The notes under the pieces were generated by a model that saw only the letters and a program-made list of their open reading frames with translations, did not search any database and was not told the DNA's origin. This document shows, piece after piece, positions 27,301 through 41,100 of a stretch of DNA of 64,000 bases (positions are counted from its first letter, which is position 1; each line of letters opens with the position of its first letter). Both the position numbers and the translations under genes were made by a program. The DNA comes from Chaunax sp. Z400 (taxonomy: Eukaryota > Chordata > Actinopteri > Lophiiformes > Chaunacidae): contig CM075188.1 in NCBI GenBank assembly GCA_037577475.1, positions 17,775,001 through 17,839,000 of the forward strand, given 5' to 3'.

Positions 27301-30300
27301 CCACTGATATATGAAGTTTTGTGCTATAGATTAATCACCAAATGACACATCATTTTGTTATTTGCTATGTGACATCCAGGGGGCTCTGTAATGGCTTGTA
27401 TCAACCCCTCCTGTTTTGTATGATGCTATGTGCCATTCTCAACACAGTCTACAGCTTTTGAATCCACTGACTGATGCTAAGAATGTGTAAAGTAACACAA
27501 GATATCAATGACATTATTGATATGATGTTTCATGTATGAATAGAATCAATGCCAATCCATAATAGTGAAACTATTTTGCAGTGAGGAGAATGACTCGGGT
27601 TGATTAACATTACATTCATTCCCTTCGGTAAATAACCTTGTTTCCTCATTAGACCTCTTCCTCCTCCTACAAAATTAGACTTCGCTGCCATATAGAAAAG
27701 TAGCCTCCAGACAAAAGTAAATAGTTGACTATTGATTCTTGAATTCCGATAAAGAAGTTGTCCACAGTGAACTTGGAGAAGTGCAGGAAGAATGAATTTG
27801 TACTTGCAAAGTCAACCAGTGTTACTCACTCTTTGCCAACTTGAATCTGACCCTGTCAAACTTAACTGTGTTTCAATTTAAACTATAAGTCAGAAAATTG
27901 TCAAACTGTCAGTCGAAGGCTATTAGTGTATAATACAAGTCATATAACAATGTATTTAACATAGATATGATAGCTGTGTGGCACACTGACAGCCTGAAGA
28001 GGAAAATGGTTTCTGCAACTCTGTGTCTATAATCTGGATGTGAAAGGAAGCAGACCCTAACCTGGCAACTGACCACCACACAACTGCTTGCTTCCAAAGT
28101 CAAATGCCTATTTTCATCTATATGGGACTACTACACTGTGTAGGAGGTGAAAAAAACAAAAACAAAAAAACCCCCACTTCACTCCTCACAGGACGGGTTG
28201 TGACAGAATTCTGGTCTGCTGAAATTTCCTGGTACACGCAATATTCACATGATAGGCCTCATTCTCCTCAAACGTCATCCAACATATCCTCCCAATTGGC
28301 CGACTGTTTAAGCTGCAACAATCTCCCGTCTCTCCCTCTGCTTGCCAATGCTGCTGCTGCCCTGCACATGTATTGCTGCTTGCACTTTCAGCTCCACCAC
28401 CTCCCCAGCATCCACCTGTAGGCTCCAGTTAGGGGGTCCATGAGGTTTGCTGATCACTCCCCAATGCCTCTATGTAAACATATCTGCGGGGAGTGATTAA
28501 GGTAGGAGCCTAGACACCAAATAACTATTAAATTTTTTTTTCAAACTATTGTATTTTCTGCTGTTGTGGTGATACACATTTCAAACTCGTGAGTTGTCTG
28601 ACTGAAATGCAGTTAAATGTAAGTTTTTGTAGATGATCACAGAGTTTAAATCTTTGCTAAACACATCTAGTCTTCCTGTTAACACACTTTGGTCAACCAT
28701 GTATGGCTCTTTTACATGAACTCTGCTTTCATATATAGGCCTATATAAGACAGAGTTTTGTGATCTCTAAAAGTAGAGGTCAAAACACCTCAGCTAAAAA
28801 AAAAATGCTTTTAACGTTTCTTCTCTCCTGGTCAGCTAAATAGCTTGTAAAAGACTTCTGAAATTGTGATAGCCTATTTTGTTGACTTTATAAGAGGATA
28901 TTCTTGATCCTCTTATCTTGCCGTGACCAAATGCTGACAAACAAGAATGACAAAATCTCATTTTCACCCAAAATTGAAGTTACTGCCTTTTACTCATGTT
29001 ATTCCTGACAGGTGTTAGGCTATTTTAGTTTCAAGGTGGATATTTCCTCTGGAAGAAGTGCGGACTGTTTGTCAAAGCAGCACCACCTAAAGTGTAATGT
29101 AAATGTTATGGGTTCTCCACTTACACAGCAGCTGGCATCACTGAACCTGAGCAGACAGTGCGCTTTGTCTGTTAACCCTGTGTACTGACATATTCAACTC
29201 TGAGTTTATGAGACAGTTGCTGCCATCTGTGAGCCAGCTTTCAGTCCTAGCGTCAAACTTCAGCACAAGGTCAACATCAGAGCAGAAATGTGTGAGAAGT
29301 GGCAAAATATATTCTGTGGTATAGTCTGTGCGAATGTCAATAATGCCTAAATAGCATAAGCAATGCTCTTCCTTTGCTCAGACACACACAAACACACAGA
29401 GAGAGAGAGAGAGAGAGAAACCCACGCAAACGTCTGCAACTGCAGAGGCAAAATTTCCATATCCATGAGAGAGCAAAGGAAAAGAGGAAACATTTCCACA
29501 AGACTGCCTCCACACAGTTGCAGAGATCTTTTCTCTTAGGTGTCTTTTTTACAATGTCATTGTAGAGCAAGCAAGCTCCTGTGAGAGCTTTACAAATTTC
29601 TCTCTAAGTAAGAGATTTCAAAAAAAGCGGAGGAGGAAGGGTGCAATCAGTCCAGGTTTGTTCAAGACAACATCACTTCCTTCCTTACTATTAGGAGAGT
29701 GTCAGAGCGAGACATTCAGATGTGGTTTTCACCAGGCACTTTCCCAGGACAGTATGCCGTGCAATTCTAATGGTGTTATTCAAAGCAGCTGTTTTCCTCA
29801 GCAATAAACTTAACGCCTTGCCGAAGCCATTCAAACCACCGCCACAGATTGCAATACACTCAACAAAGAACTTATCTTCCAAGTTAAACTATTCATCAAT
29901 GAATGTGTATGTGAGTCATTTCAAAAGTAGACAGACCTCAATTACACCTGAATGGGTACTTGATTTTTTCTTTTTTTTTTTTTTGGCTGTTTTTGCTTTT
30001 TCACATTTAAATTCACCAAATTGCCACTACTAGTCAAATTCTGCATTAAAACAACCAATCTGCGTATTGATATTCCTGGGTCTGGCTGATATCTGCACTT
30101 GAAATTGAATAGTTTTGAGGCTTTTGCAGAATTATGCAAATCTTAGAACTGACATAAGCTGTTTCTTATGTCTTTGTTTTGCGTGGGTCATTAACTTACC
30201 AATAAAAGTGAAACTACAGTAGCACCCAGCCCTGCTCATTTCCCACAGAATGGGGTCATAAGTCCATGTATGACAAAGAAACAGAAATAAAATATGTTTT

Positions 30301-31099
30301 TTTTTATCTTTTATCTTCAAATGCATAGTCTATAAATGCAGCACAACTTTTAACTAGACTTTTAAGTCTAGCTATTTTTCCAATAGTGCTGTTACTTCAG
30401 CTTTTATGGGCACTGTGCATAGAAATGGAAAACAATAACATACTGCATGATACTTCAACAACTTTCAACATGACACAACAGATCAGTGTTTCAGAAAATT
30501 GGGCCATTGTTGAGACTAGACTTCTATCTATGAACTGTTTTCTTAAATTTACATTTCTTTTCTCTTGAACAAATTGTGACTGATATGACCCAACAAAGCA
30601 GGAATGTATTGACAGCAGTGGTGAGTAACCTTATACACACCAAACACTAAAGGATCTACACAACATTATATTTGATATAAACTGAAATTCCAAGGATTGA
30701 ATCTGTTTGTTTCAGCAGACAAACAGTTTTTTTTTTATGTCTCTCTGTCTGATGAACAGAGAGATGGCCTCTGGAAGACACACAGCACTGGAATTTGTGT
30801 ACAGTCATTTGCGGAAGGGAGGGGGGTCATCCTTCCCTGACGTTAGTTTGTGTTGCTTTGGCCTGTGTTTAAACAGGTTACCTTACACATTCAAGCGGGA
30901 ACAATGGCGTGGAGACTTCCATAATGGTGAAATAAATCAGTGTCGATACAACAAAAAGGGAGTGAGTGAATGTGGAGAAAAGATTTTTCCTCTCAGGTGT
31001 GTAGTGGAACCAAATGAAAAAAGTGTGCTGGGTGCTTTGTGTTGGGGTGGTTGGTGACGGAAGCGTGAGGGCTGCATGTTTTTGAAAGCAGATTAAAGA

Positions 31100-31218
31100 T
31101 CAAGACAGGAAGGGCCAAGTTTAGGGAAACAGGAAAAGTGATGCAAGGAAATGGACGACGTCACCAGCCAACCCTCCGCAGACTGTGCTAAAAGTAAAAA
31201 TCCAGACCCAGCACGAGT
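31100..31218 (+). promoter_or_regulatory. adgrl4 proximal 5' region with ETS / FOX:ETS-like sites
   Basis: Just upstream of the first coding ATG are GACAGGAAGG (31104-31113) and AAACAGGAAA (31127-31136). Both contain the ETS core GGAA, and the second resembles the FOX:ETS composite motif of endothelial enhancers (AACAGGAA core). Endothelial expression of ADGRL4 makes this plausible. Whether this is promoter or 5' untranslated sequence is not resolved; no TATA box is evident. Confidence 0.35.
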
Positions 31219-34200
31219 ATGGAGTCTTTGCTCAAGTCGCCAATGAAACTTGTACTTTTGACAGGTACGTGAGCTAATGTATTCTCCAGCATGGTGTCTT
31301 ACTGGGTAGCCATTCGTAGATATCTCTGTATTTATGGGGTCATATTTACTGTGATGGGTTTGAGCTGTGTGAAGGGGCCGCATTTGAAGTTAAGATGCGC
31401 ATTTTCATTTACCTAAACTTTACTCTAAACTTCTGAATATTGTATTGTATTGTATTCTGGACTTCTTTGATTGGTAGTACATGAGTTCGAATTTAACACA
31501 GTCAGAGATAAAGATACTGTTTTTACTGAAACCACAAAAAAAATGAAAAATAAATAATAAATAAATAAATAAATAAATAACTAGTGCCATCAGAGTTAGG
31601 AACATGATCTATTTAAAAGTATTTAACACTCTTGTGTTTGCTAGTTTTAATATGACTCTTTTAACACTCTTGTGTTTGGTGCTTGTGTCCACACAGCATG
31701 GCTCTCCAGTCTGATGGATCCATGCAGCCTCGCTGACATTTGTGATTCTTGTCACGAACTTGCAACATGCAAGGCCCTGAATGGATCAAATGATGCCTGC
31801 TTCTGCAACCATGGATATACTGGAGATGGAACAACATTCTGCGACGGTGAATATAAATATAAAGAGCCAGTTAGTGAGCATTTACAATGATGCAAGAGTA
31901 ACACACTTCTCTGTAGCTGTCAACGATGCCTTGACGAATGTAGGAATTATTTGTTAGTTGTCACTGCTCATCTCACTCAGACAGCGGATGTTGGCTAGTT
32001 TCACATTTTTAGAGCATGATATTTGACTGCAGTGCAAAATAACTTGCATGTACATATCTCGGGTGCTTGATGTGTTAAAACGTCATATATTGAGGACTAC
32101 TCTAACTCTAACTCATTCAATTTTTTATCAAAACGTAAAAAGGGACACACATAAACACAAATATAACACTATCTGTGTCCATTTGATCAACACAAACCAG
32201 CATTCTCAGTACACAGCTGCTTTTCTGTAAACATTGATCTCTTATCATCTCTAAATTTGGAGAGAAAATGACCCATGTACAAGATAATGTTCAATTTCTG
32301 TGTATTGTCAACCATGTAAATGCCCCCTGACCTCACTGAGAGTTATTGACAGAAAAAGCTCTTAAATGTGAAACGTAATCTCCATGATGCAGCTTTATTA
32401 GTACAGTTTTTAATGGCCAGCATTGCCTCTCAGACTGCATTGTTACTCCTGTTATGTTTCTAAGTTTTTTTTAGAATTCCTGGAACCCTTTTTGTTTCCT
32501 GACCAGACCTGATCACAATCACAATAATAAATATGAGTACGGTCCATGTAGGGACACAATAAATGTCAGGGTTAATGTAGCTCCGTTGTACTGTACTGGT
32601 GGACTTGAAAAATAACAACTTCTTTTGGTGTGAAAGCAAATTTTATGCAGACATACATTTGACAAATTGTCATGAATTAGCTCATGCTGCATTGCCTTTT
32701 TTTCTTTTGGGTGCATGACTAAACCGTTAAAAGTTTGTCATTCAAACAAAATCGAAAGCAAGAGTATTGAATTTATTGGATTTATTGGCTGATTCATTCA
32801 GAGTTTTTAACGTGTTACAGAGAAGAAATTGAAGATACAATCAAGAATTCAAAGTGATTAAAAAAAATGTGACCCAACAATGGGTCAGTTCAAGGGTCCC
32901 GTGAGTTATGGAGGTATTTCCCCCTTTGTATACCATCATCTCCTCATCAGAGCAGAGGATTTCCCTTCCCGGACAGCTTTTGTGCAAAAGGTACAGTTGA
33001 GGGGAAGAACAAAGCGTACATCAAATCTAGATAAATGAAAACAACAGTGGAATGTCATTTCCAAACAGAGATGGTAGGTGTGTTTGAAAATAAAACTGAA
33101 ACAGTACTGTCCATAATGTGTGCACCACATACATGGCCGATTGCTTTGTTAAGGTGCTTTCTAAACCTGGTGAAAAACATTTGAAATAATGTGAGTTTCT
33201 CAAAATCAAACACAGACACAGACTATTTAGCAATCAAAAATCTGAGCAATTTAAATGAAGAAGGCAGAAGCAGTCAAAGCTTTAATCAAGACAAGGCTAA
33301 CTTAGCGGAGCTGGAGACACAGAATAAACTGAGCTTCATCAAGTTCAAACTAAAACCAGTACCCAGGATCAGATCAAATTTCGCTATTCTTCAACAGCAA
33401 CCTGATTGTGGAGGACACTTCAAGTCAATATTTGTGTAAACTCAAACCTAAGCCCCCCTCAGAACTTTACATTTGGACTAAATCTTGAAATGTGCTATGG
33501 TGGTGATTATATGCTATTAGTTTAGTTTCTATTGACTCATGTCTTGATGTAGGAAATCCACACTGCTCCTCTAGAAATGATCCTACAAAATAATCAATCC
33601 AAATCGATGGCTAATTATCAGGTCTGACAGTTTCTGTTTTGGGAAAACAGAACAAAAGACAAAAGAGAACTGTTGTCATAATTTCACTAGAATCCATAGT
33701 AATTTTGGTGTTTATAGATATAACTTGCACGTATATTGTACATTAAAGGCTTAACATCAGTTTTTGCTGTCGAAAAGCCAAGGTTTCTCTGATCGTCCAG
33801 CCATTTTCCATAATGCTCAGCAGTCAAAGAAGAGGACATCTCAGAGGTTACATTATCTCTACCAACTGCAGATGAAAATGCAAATCAGCTGCAAAGCTTG
33901 TAGCTGTTTAAGTAATGAAAGATACACATTTAACTCGAAGGCATTCAGAGAGCATATACCTCCGCCAACACCATTATCGTTAAAACCCCAGCAATCAGGA
34001 CATTTCCAGACCAGACCAGACACCGAAAGCTTACAATAAATGATCATTAGAGAAATATCATCAATGATTTTAAAATACTTTAATACCACTAAGCATCTAT
34101 TCACATAAAACAGAATTACTTACATACTGTAAGTTTTTCAAATACATTTAAATATTTCTTCATATTTCACATCAATCAGCAAAAACTAATAAATAGCCAC

Positions 34201-35127
34201 AGAAATCCCAAGAACTTTTTGAGATATCTTGTGCACAAACAGACAGACAGACAAACCACATAACCTCCTCCCAACTCTGCTGACGGAAGGTAATAAACTT
34301 GCAGTCCTCCACTACAATGGAAACATGCTACAGTACACTTTTCTGCACAATATTGAAAACGTGGCAAAGTAAGCAGAACGGCGCATGGGAGACAGAAAAA
34401 ACGCAAAGAAACAAACTAAAACGGTCCAGTTAATAGAGGAACATTCTGTAAATGATGACGATGTAACAGAATAATCAACACATTTCAGTCCCAGCTTTGT
34501 CACATCTGTGGCCTCGTTCCTTTAAGCATCTGTGGCAGACTCACCAAGTCTTTCTGCTACAAAGACTTTTTAACGAGTGCCTAACATGAGATTGTAGTTT
34601 GGTTAAGTTTAGGCACAAAATCTACAGGGTTGGGTTCAGGAAAGGTTTGGTTTCACATGGGACGCAAACTCTGGTCCCCTGGGTGAAAGTCAGGTGTTTG
34701 ACAAAATGGAGGAGTATGTCTAATCGGTCAGTTGATCAGAAATCACGGCAACATGATAACAGCAAAGTTAAATCTGCAAAGATTTATTATTCATTTTCTT
34801 GCTCATCCATTCTCTGTGTGCATTTAAGCTAGCAACTCATCCAGTTTACTTTCTATCTTCATCTTTTTGCTACAGATGATAACGAATGCCATAATGTGAC
34901 TAATATCTGTGGGGACAGGGGGAACTGCACCAACACAGAAGGCAGCTACTACTGCACGTGTGTGTCTGGATACACATCGACAGGACAGGGCAAGTTCCAG
35001 CCCAACGATGGCACCGAATGCATCGGTAAAGTTCTAATCTCTAATGTACGTACAGTACATTAGTTTTGGGTGGGTCATGAACACAAGAGAGAGTGAAAGC
35101 AGTTATCACAGCTGTGAGGGTATCAGG

Positions 35128-35165
<38 letters not shown>

Positions 35166-38100
35166 TGTGTTCACTGGGTAGAAGTAGAATAAACATGCTG
35201 AAGATGATTTGTTCCCTCGGCCTTTCACTTCCCTCCCAGCTGCTCTTCTGAGTAACCACCTGAGATCTTTTGTTCAATAGGCAGTAAAAAAAACAGCACC
35301 TTGTACCTAAGCTATTACATAATGTATTCGTAAAGATCACCGACTGGGTGTCAATCATCATTTAATGCAGCGCAGAAGTATGTAGCTGATGTCTGAGGTT
35401 GATTTATGAATATTTAAATGTATAATATGCAGGCAGGAATTGCACTTTAACTCTCAAAATCACTTATCCAGTGCATTAAATGTAATGAGTACGTCTACAC
35501 ACGCCTCATTCTTTATTTTAATGAACTCACTTCACTTTCAGTATCATTGTCATTCATTTTGACGTTGAAATGTCTATTAACTTTATTTTGCAATCAGTTA
35601 TTTTGAGAGTGTCATGGTAATCATATTGTCTTTAATCAGAGCTGAACTCTTTATTTGCATCTTTCAGATATTGATGAATGTAAGTCGGGGCAGCTTTGTG
35701 GACCAAACTCACACTGCCATAATACGAATGGATCTTTCTATTGCACCTGTCAGCGTGATTACATCCCGATTTCAGGCTCTAAGCACTTTCATCCAGAGAG
35801 TGGTGTGAGATGTAAAGGTCGGTATGTGGATGCACACGCACACACATACGCACACAGCTCACAAGGACATGCATCTTTTTTCCCCTCTCTATTACACAGG
35901 CAGACAGCACTGAACTAGAACATTTTCGACATGTTTTGGGAGAATCTATTATGCAATACATCAATTAAAAGTGCAATCTTGAATTTCCTGATATTTTAAG
36001 CAATGTTAATCACAAAAGGAACCATGTGATGCTATATTTTTAATGCATTTCAGACTCCACTGCAGCAGGATTTACCCTGGTGAAATTATTGAAATAAATA
36101 AAACAGTCATCGGCATACTTTTGTTAATTGTTGTTTTCCAGAACACCCCCAAAAATACTGCCATGACAACATCGGGTGCATCACACAGACAGTCAACAAA
36201 ACACTTGAATATGTAAGTACCCCTCCTCGGGATTTCAATCAAAAATAAGGTAAAGATAGACGTGATGACACTGCCCTCTGTTGGATAGGAATAACTCTCA
36301 CATGATTGACACATAATTTATTGTACAGTCTGACGGACACACAACACAAGGGGGTTGGGTGCCATTCATTTTGACTGATATCTGGAATTTGGTACCCAAT
36401 GGTACCTTTTACTGTCTCTAATAATTCATAATATAGAATTAAATTCGGTTTTAAAAAATAAGTCACCAAATACTGTGTAACACTAACATTGTTTCAAAGG
36501 AGGAAGACCTGCCAGCAGGTACTGGAGTTTAGCTTAACATGAATCAGCACTCTGCTGTATTGACATAATTTTCGGTCAGTACCCTTAAAAGTATCAAGTT
36601 CAGTACCCAATGCCATCCAGTATTAAATGACTACTACTTGCATTACCAGTGGTTTCAAACCTGCAGTTCTGGACCGCCTAAGGACAAGAACAGTAACAGC
36701 AGCGGTGATTTATGACTGACATGACAATGTGAAACTACGGCCGAACAAAGTTATTGTTGTTTAACTTTGCTTCATAGGACACCTGCAAGCTATGGGTTAT
36801 TTAAAAAAAAAAAAATTTTTAACAAATGTCTGCTTTGTGATAATGAGATAATTCACGATTCATTAATATGGATTTCAATACATTTCAGGACTTGATTTTT
36901 TTCTCTCTATGAGTTTCACTAGGATTGTCCTCCGACTTACTGAAGAAGGAAGATTACAATGTTTAACTCCGGTTTGGTCATTTATACAGACAAGTAACTT
37001 ACAGTCAATATATGTTTAGAAAGGGGAACAAAGATTATATTCAATTTTTTTTTAAAGATTAAAAAAATTGGTTGTTTATTCCCTCAGACCGAAAGTGTAG
37101 AAAATCAATTTCCACTTACTGTACGTATGCAGCGTGAAAATTATATTCCATGTTTATTTTATTTAACAAATAGAAACAAACAGCTGATTTATTTATTTAT
37201 TTATAATTTATTTAAAAAAAATACTATAAACAGAAAGAATAAACAAAATGAATAGAACCATCAGTCACCAGCGGTGACTGATAGAGTGCGGTTTGTTACT
37301 GTTCAATACATATTTAATGTACATTTAATGTACATTTACATTTTATATATCATTGAAGCATCCCAAGAAAGAAATTGCAACACTCAGCCTGCAGGAAAGC
37401 ACAAGTGTAAAATGTAATTGGCGATTACTTCATTAGTAGTAAGATGTGATGTTAAGATGAAAACGCTTCTATAACCTTCCTGTCCTGTAAGTCTGGTCTG
37501 TGAACGGACCAAAAGCTCCCCCTTGTGAAATCTCTCAAATATCTATGTGAACATAATTAAGACTGAGACTGAGCTACATATCAATTGTTTTCAAGACAAC
37601 AAAAAGAAATCTACATATCATTTTTTTAAGAAATCATAAGGGATTTGATGTAATATGGGAACATTGCAGAAACGTGATAACATTCAGGGCTCTGACAAAC
37701 TTGACCCCGCTTTTTTTCCCTTCCCAAGATGAGCAACCTCACCGAGCCCCAGAGTCTGCTGAAGGAAATTGCCAAGCAGACATCCGGCGACCTCACCTCA
37801 GTGGAAGTGATCGCATATGTCGAGGCCTTGTGTCGATCCACATCAGCGCTGGATTCAGGAGAAACGGATTACACTGTCAAACCATCGGTCATCAACTCAA
37901 CGCTTACAGTAATCTGTGTTTACAATTCTTGTCTCTCATTCTACATTTGGGGTTCCGCCTGAACTGCACTTAAGCTTTGAACTGGCACTGCATACAATCT
38001 AGTTCCTTCCTATCATGCACCATGCAGTTGTGCAAGAGATAGTTTAGATACATTTGCATTGAAGCTGGAATCCATTACGAAAGTGATAAGTTACCATGTG

Positions 38101-41100
38101 CACAGAATTGATAAAGGCACACCATATCCAGTAATTATTGAAACATCAAAAAAGTGGAAACCTATATTAACATTATGCTTTAATCAAACCTTGTTAAAAT
38201 ATATATCGCAGTTGCAGGCATATGTTTTTGTACACACATCAGAATGGCAAGTCTTTTCAACAGAAATTAGTGAAAGCAGTAAACAACTTGGTGGAGAAGG
38301 ACGAGCTGGTTGCTTGGAGCAGAATGAAAGAGGAGCGTCGGGAACATACCATCACCAAGCTGCTTCATACTGTTGAAGAAAGTGCTTTGATACTGGCCAA
38401 CAAATACAAAACTCCAACCGAGCTCCAAATCAAAGCCACTGAAATGGGTGAGAAGATTATTAAAAGAGAGCGCTCTTACAGACACTCAAATCATATTAAG
38501 CTGTCCTGCTGTTTATTCCTACCTGTGTGCAAGAAAATGAGGCATTGGATTAATTGTCATTGTCATTCCTTCCTATCCCAGAATTGAAACTCTTCACTTT
38601 TGATGCTCGTCACACAAAAGCCAAAGTGTCTGCTTCCATGGCGGAAGATCACATAAATCTAACTCCAAAATTGAGACAAGAGGAGGACAGAAATGGTAAA
38701 ATAGCCTTGTTAGCCTTTTCAAAGTGGTGACCATCTGCATGCGTAAATGAACAGGGAATACTATTTTGCCATATGTTGCCATATGCTACATATGTTGTAC
38801 ACCAAAGTAAAAGTATTCATATTATTTTCTCCAAATGCAAATTGTATGTATCTTTCTAACTGATACCTTTAGGGACATATATTAATATTTGCTCTGATGA
38901 AAAATCTGATTTGGGGAAATCACCCATCCCGAACTCTGCAAGTCTATCTAAAGCAGCAGGATTCAAATTATGTTGGTGCCAACATGAAAAAATGTTTCTA
39001 CAGTGAAATTACATCCAGCATTAATTCCTGTTTTCATTCCATGTTACAAGCAGATCTAATCATCAAAAAGTAAGTGATAATAAATGATTTTGTCGGACAA
39101 TTAGTCAGTGAGGTGAATTGTAAAATGTACACATTGAATTCTACACATTTGGTCAGATCGGCACACTGACTGTAGATTTAATGTTTTCAAAAAGATCTTA
39201 GAGACGGTGTTTCTTCACTGATTTACTTAACACAGAGTTTGATTAAAATGATGAAACATTTGACTCCCTCCTGCGTTTCTTTTGTCCATCAGGAAGTGTG
39301 TCAGTGGTGTTCGTGCGATATGACAGTATCTGTGACATCCTGAAGCCGAGCAGCGACCCAGGTGTCACTGACTACTTGGGGTATGCAGGAACAGGGGAAA
39401 TCACTGTCAACTCCCATGTCATAGCAGCAGCGGTCAAACCTGCTGACATTTACCAACTTGCCCATGTCACCTTCACTCTGCGACACAATGAGGTAAATAC
39501 TATACAGAGTGCTGAGTCCGGCTTCATTGATGGTCCACTCCTGCGCCAACTTCAAAATGTATGCTGCTTTGGGGTATCTGTGTTTCTGTGTTTCTTCATC
39601 AGCAGGTTATAGCTGGTAAATCTTTCTTCCATATTCAATTCCTTATTGGCTTTATTTATTTAACTGGCATTTGAAACAACTATAATACCAAATTTAGACA
39701 AACTGAGATGAGTGAAGCGGTCAGTGCTTTGTGTAAAATTTTACGAAATGTTAAGATCTGGCTCCATGTATTTCTGCGGTGACCTGATCAGTTATTGTGA
39801 AAGGGAAGAGTAAAGGTGAATATATGATGGAGGAAAGCGAATAATGGGGGAAATAACCCTAAAAGTTAATGATCTGGTGTCTTCTTTTAAGATAATTAAA
39901 ATGTGTGAGAAAGTGAAATCATTATTTTTGTTGGACCCCAGAGGCTTAAGCCTAACAATGGAGCTGTTGATTTATGTTGAGCATTGAAAATCTGCTATAA
40001 ATTGCCTTTAAAGAGCAAAAATCAATAATTTGGGCTTTGTTTTTTTTGCTTTCTGCTTGCAAACCACTGTTTTGTTTTGCTGCTTGCTCCTGCTCAGTGT
40101 GTTTATGACATCTTTATGGCACAGATCTCAAGGGAACAAATTACTAATTTCATCTCATATAATAAAAATCTCCATATAATCTGCATATCTATACCTCTAT
40201 TGAGACAGACAGACAGACAGACAGACATTGGATAATAAAGATTTACAGAATAAAAGTCAAGACAACCAGACAAACACCAGACGATATTTTAATTTAATAA
40301 CAAAATATAACATATTTTTTAATGCAAATGAAGTTGGTATGTGGATTATTGTAATGCATTATAATAATAATTCATGAAAAATATGCTGACCTCTGGTTCT
40401 AGTAGGTTCTAGCTGCCTCACACTGTTGTACTTTTTTTTGAAATCCCAATGAGATTCCTTTCCCACAAAAATACCGTCAGTGAGTTTTTGCTCCATTGGA
40501 GCACTGTCTGCAGCCCTCACGGCTGCACTTAAAGCCCTTTGCATTCACTTTGACCTAAAGGTCATGCATTATAAATATTTAGCATTTTACTTTAAGTTAG
40601 TCATAAAGTAGTTTGGCAATGAGAATAATAAAAGCCAACGGTAAACAGAGCAGTAATTGATTAACCTATGAAAACTAACGGTACTGAGTTTCAAATCTTT
40701 GCTAAAAAAGATTTTATATATAATTTATTAATTTACCATTGAAGGATAGTCCTTAAGTTTAAGTGCTATTTTGAAATATACAATTTATTTTTAACCTGGT
40801 ACAGTATCACAGAGCAATGCAGTACAAAAACTAATAAAAATTACACCATCAACAGTTAACAGCATCTTTGTTCCTCCCTATTCCCGAAAGCCCATAGACA
40901 CTAAAGCTGATGTGACAACGTGCGCCTTTTGGGAGTATGAGCCGGATAGCCTGCAGGGCCACTGGGCCACTCACGGCTGCAAAACCATCCACGTCAACAG
41001 TAATGCAACCACCTGCTCCTGCAATCACCTCACACACTTCGCCATCCTTATGTCCTCTGGGCGAGCTAATGTAAGTGAGCATATATTAAAATACAGCTGT

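Larger units (their letters stand above)
22373..31218. other. Gene desert, part 4, upstream of adgrl4
   Basis: No coding exon was recognised. It includes a CNE-like stretch (24001-24300), a run of G at 24523-24530, a 10-bp perfect inverted repeat (28453-28497), a short GA repeat (29398-29418) and the adgrl4 5' flank. Untranslated adgrl4 5' exons could lie here but cannot be seen from sequence alone. Confidence 0.55.
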
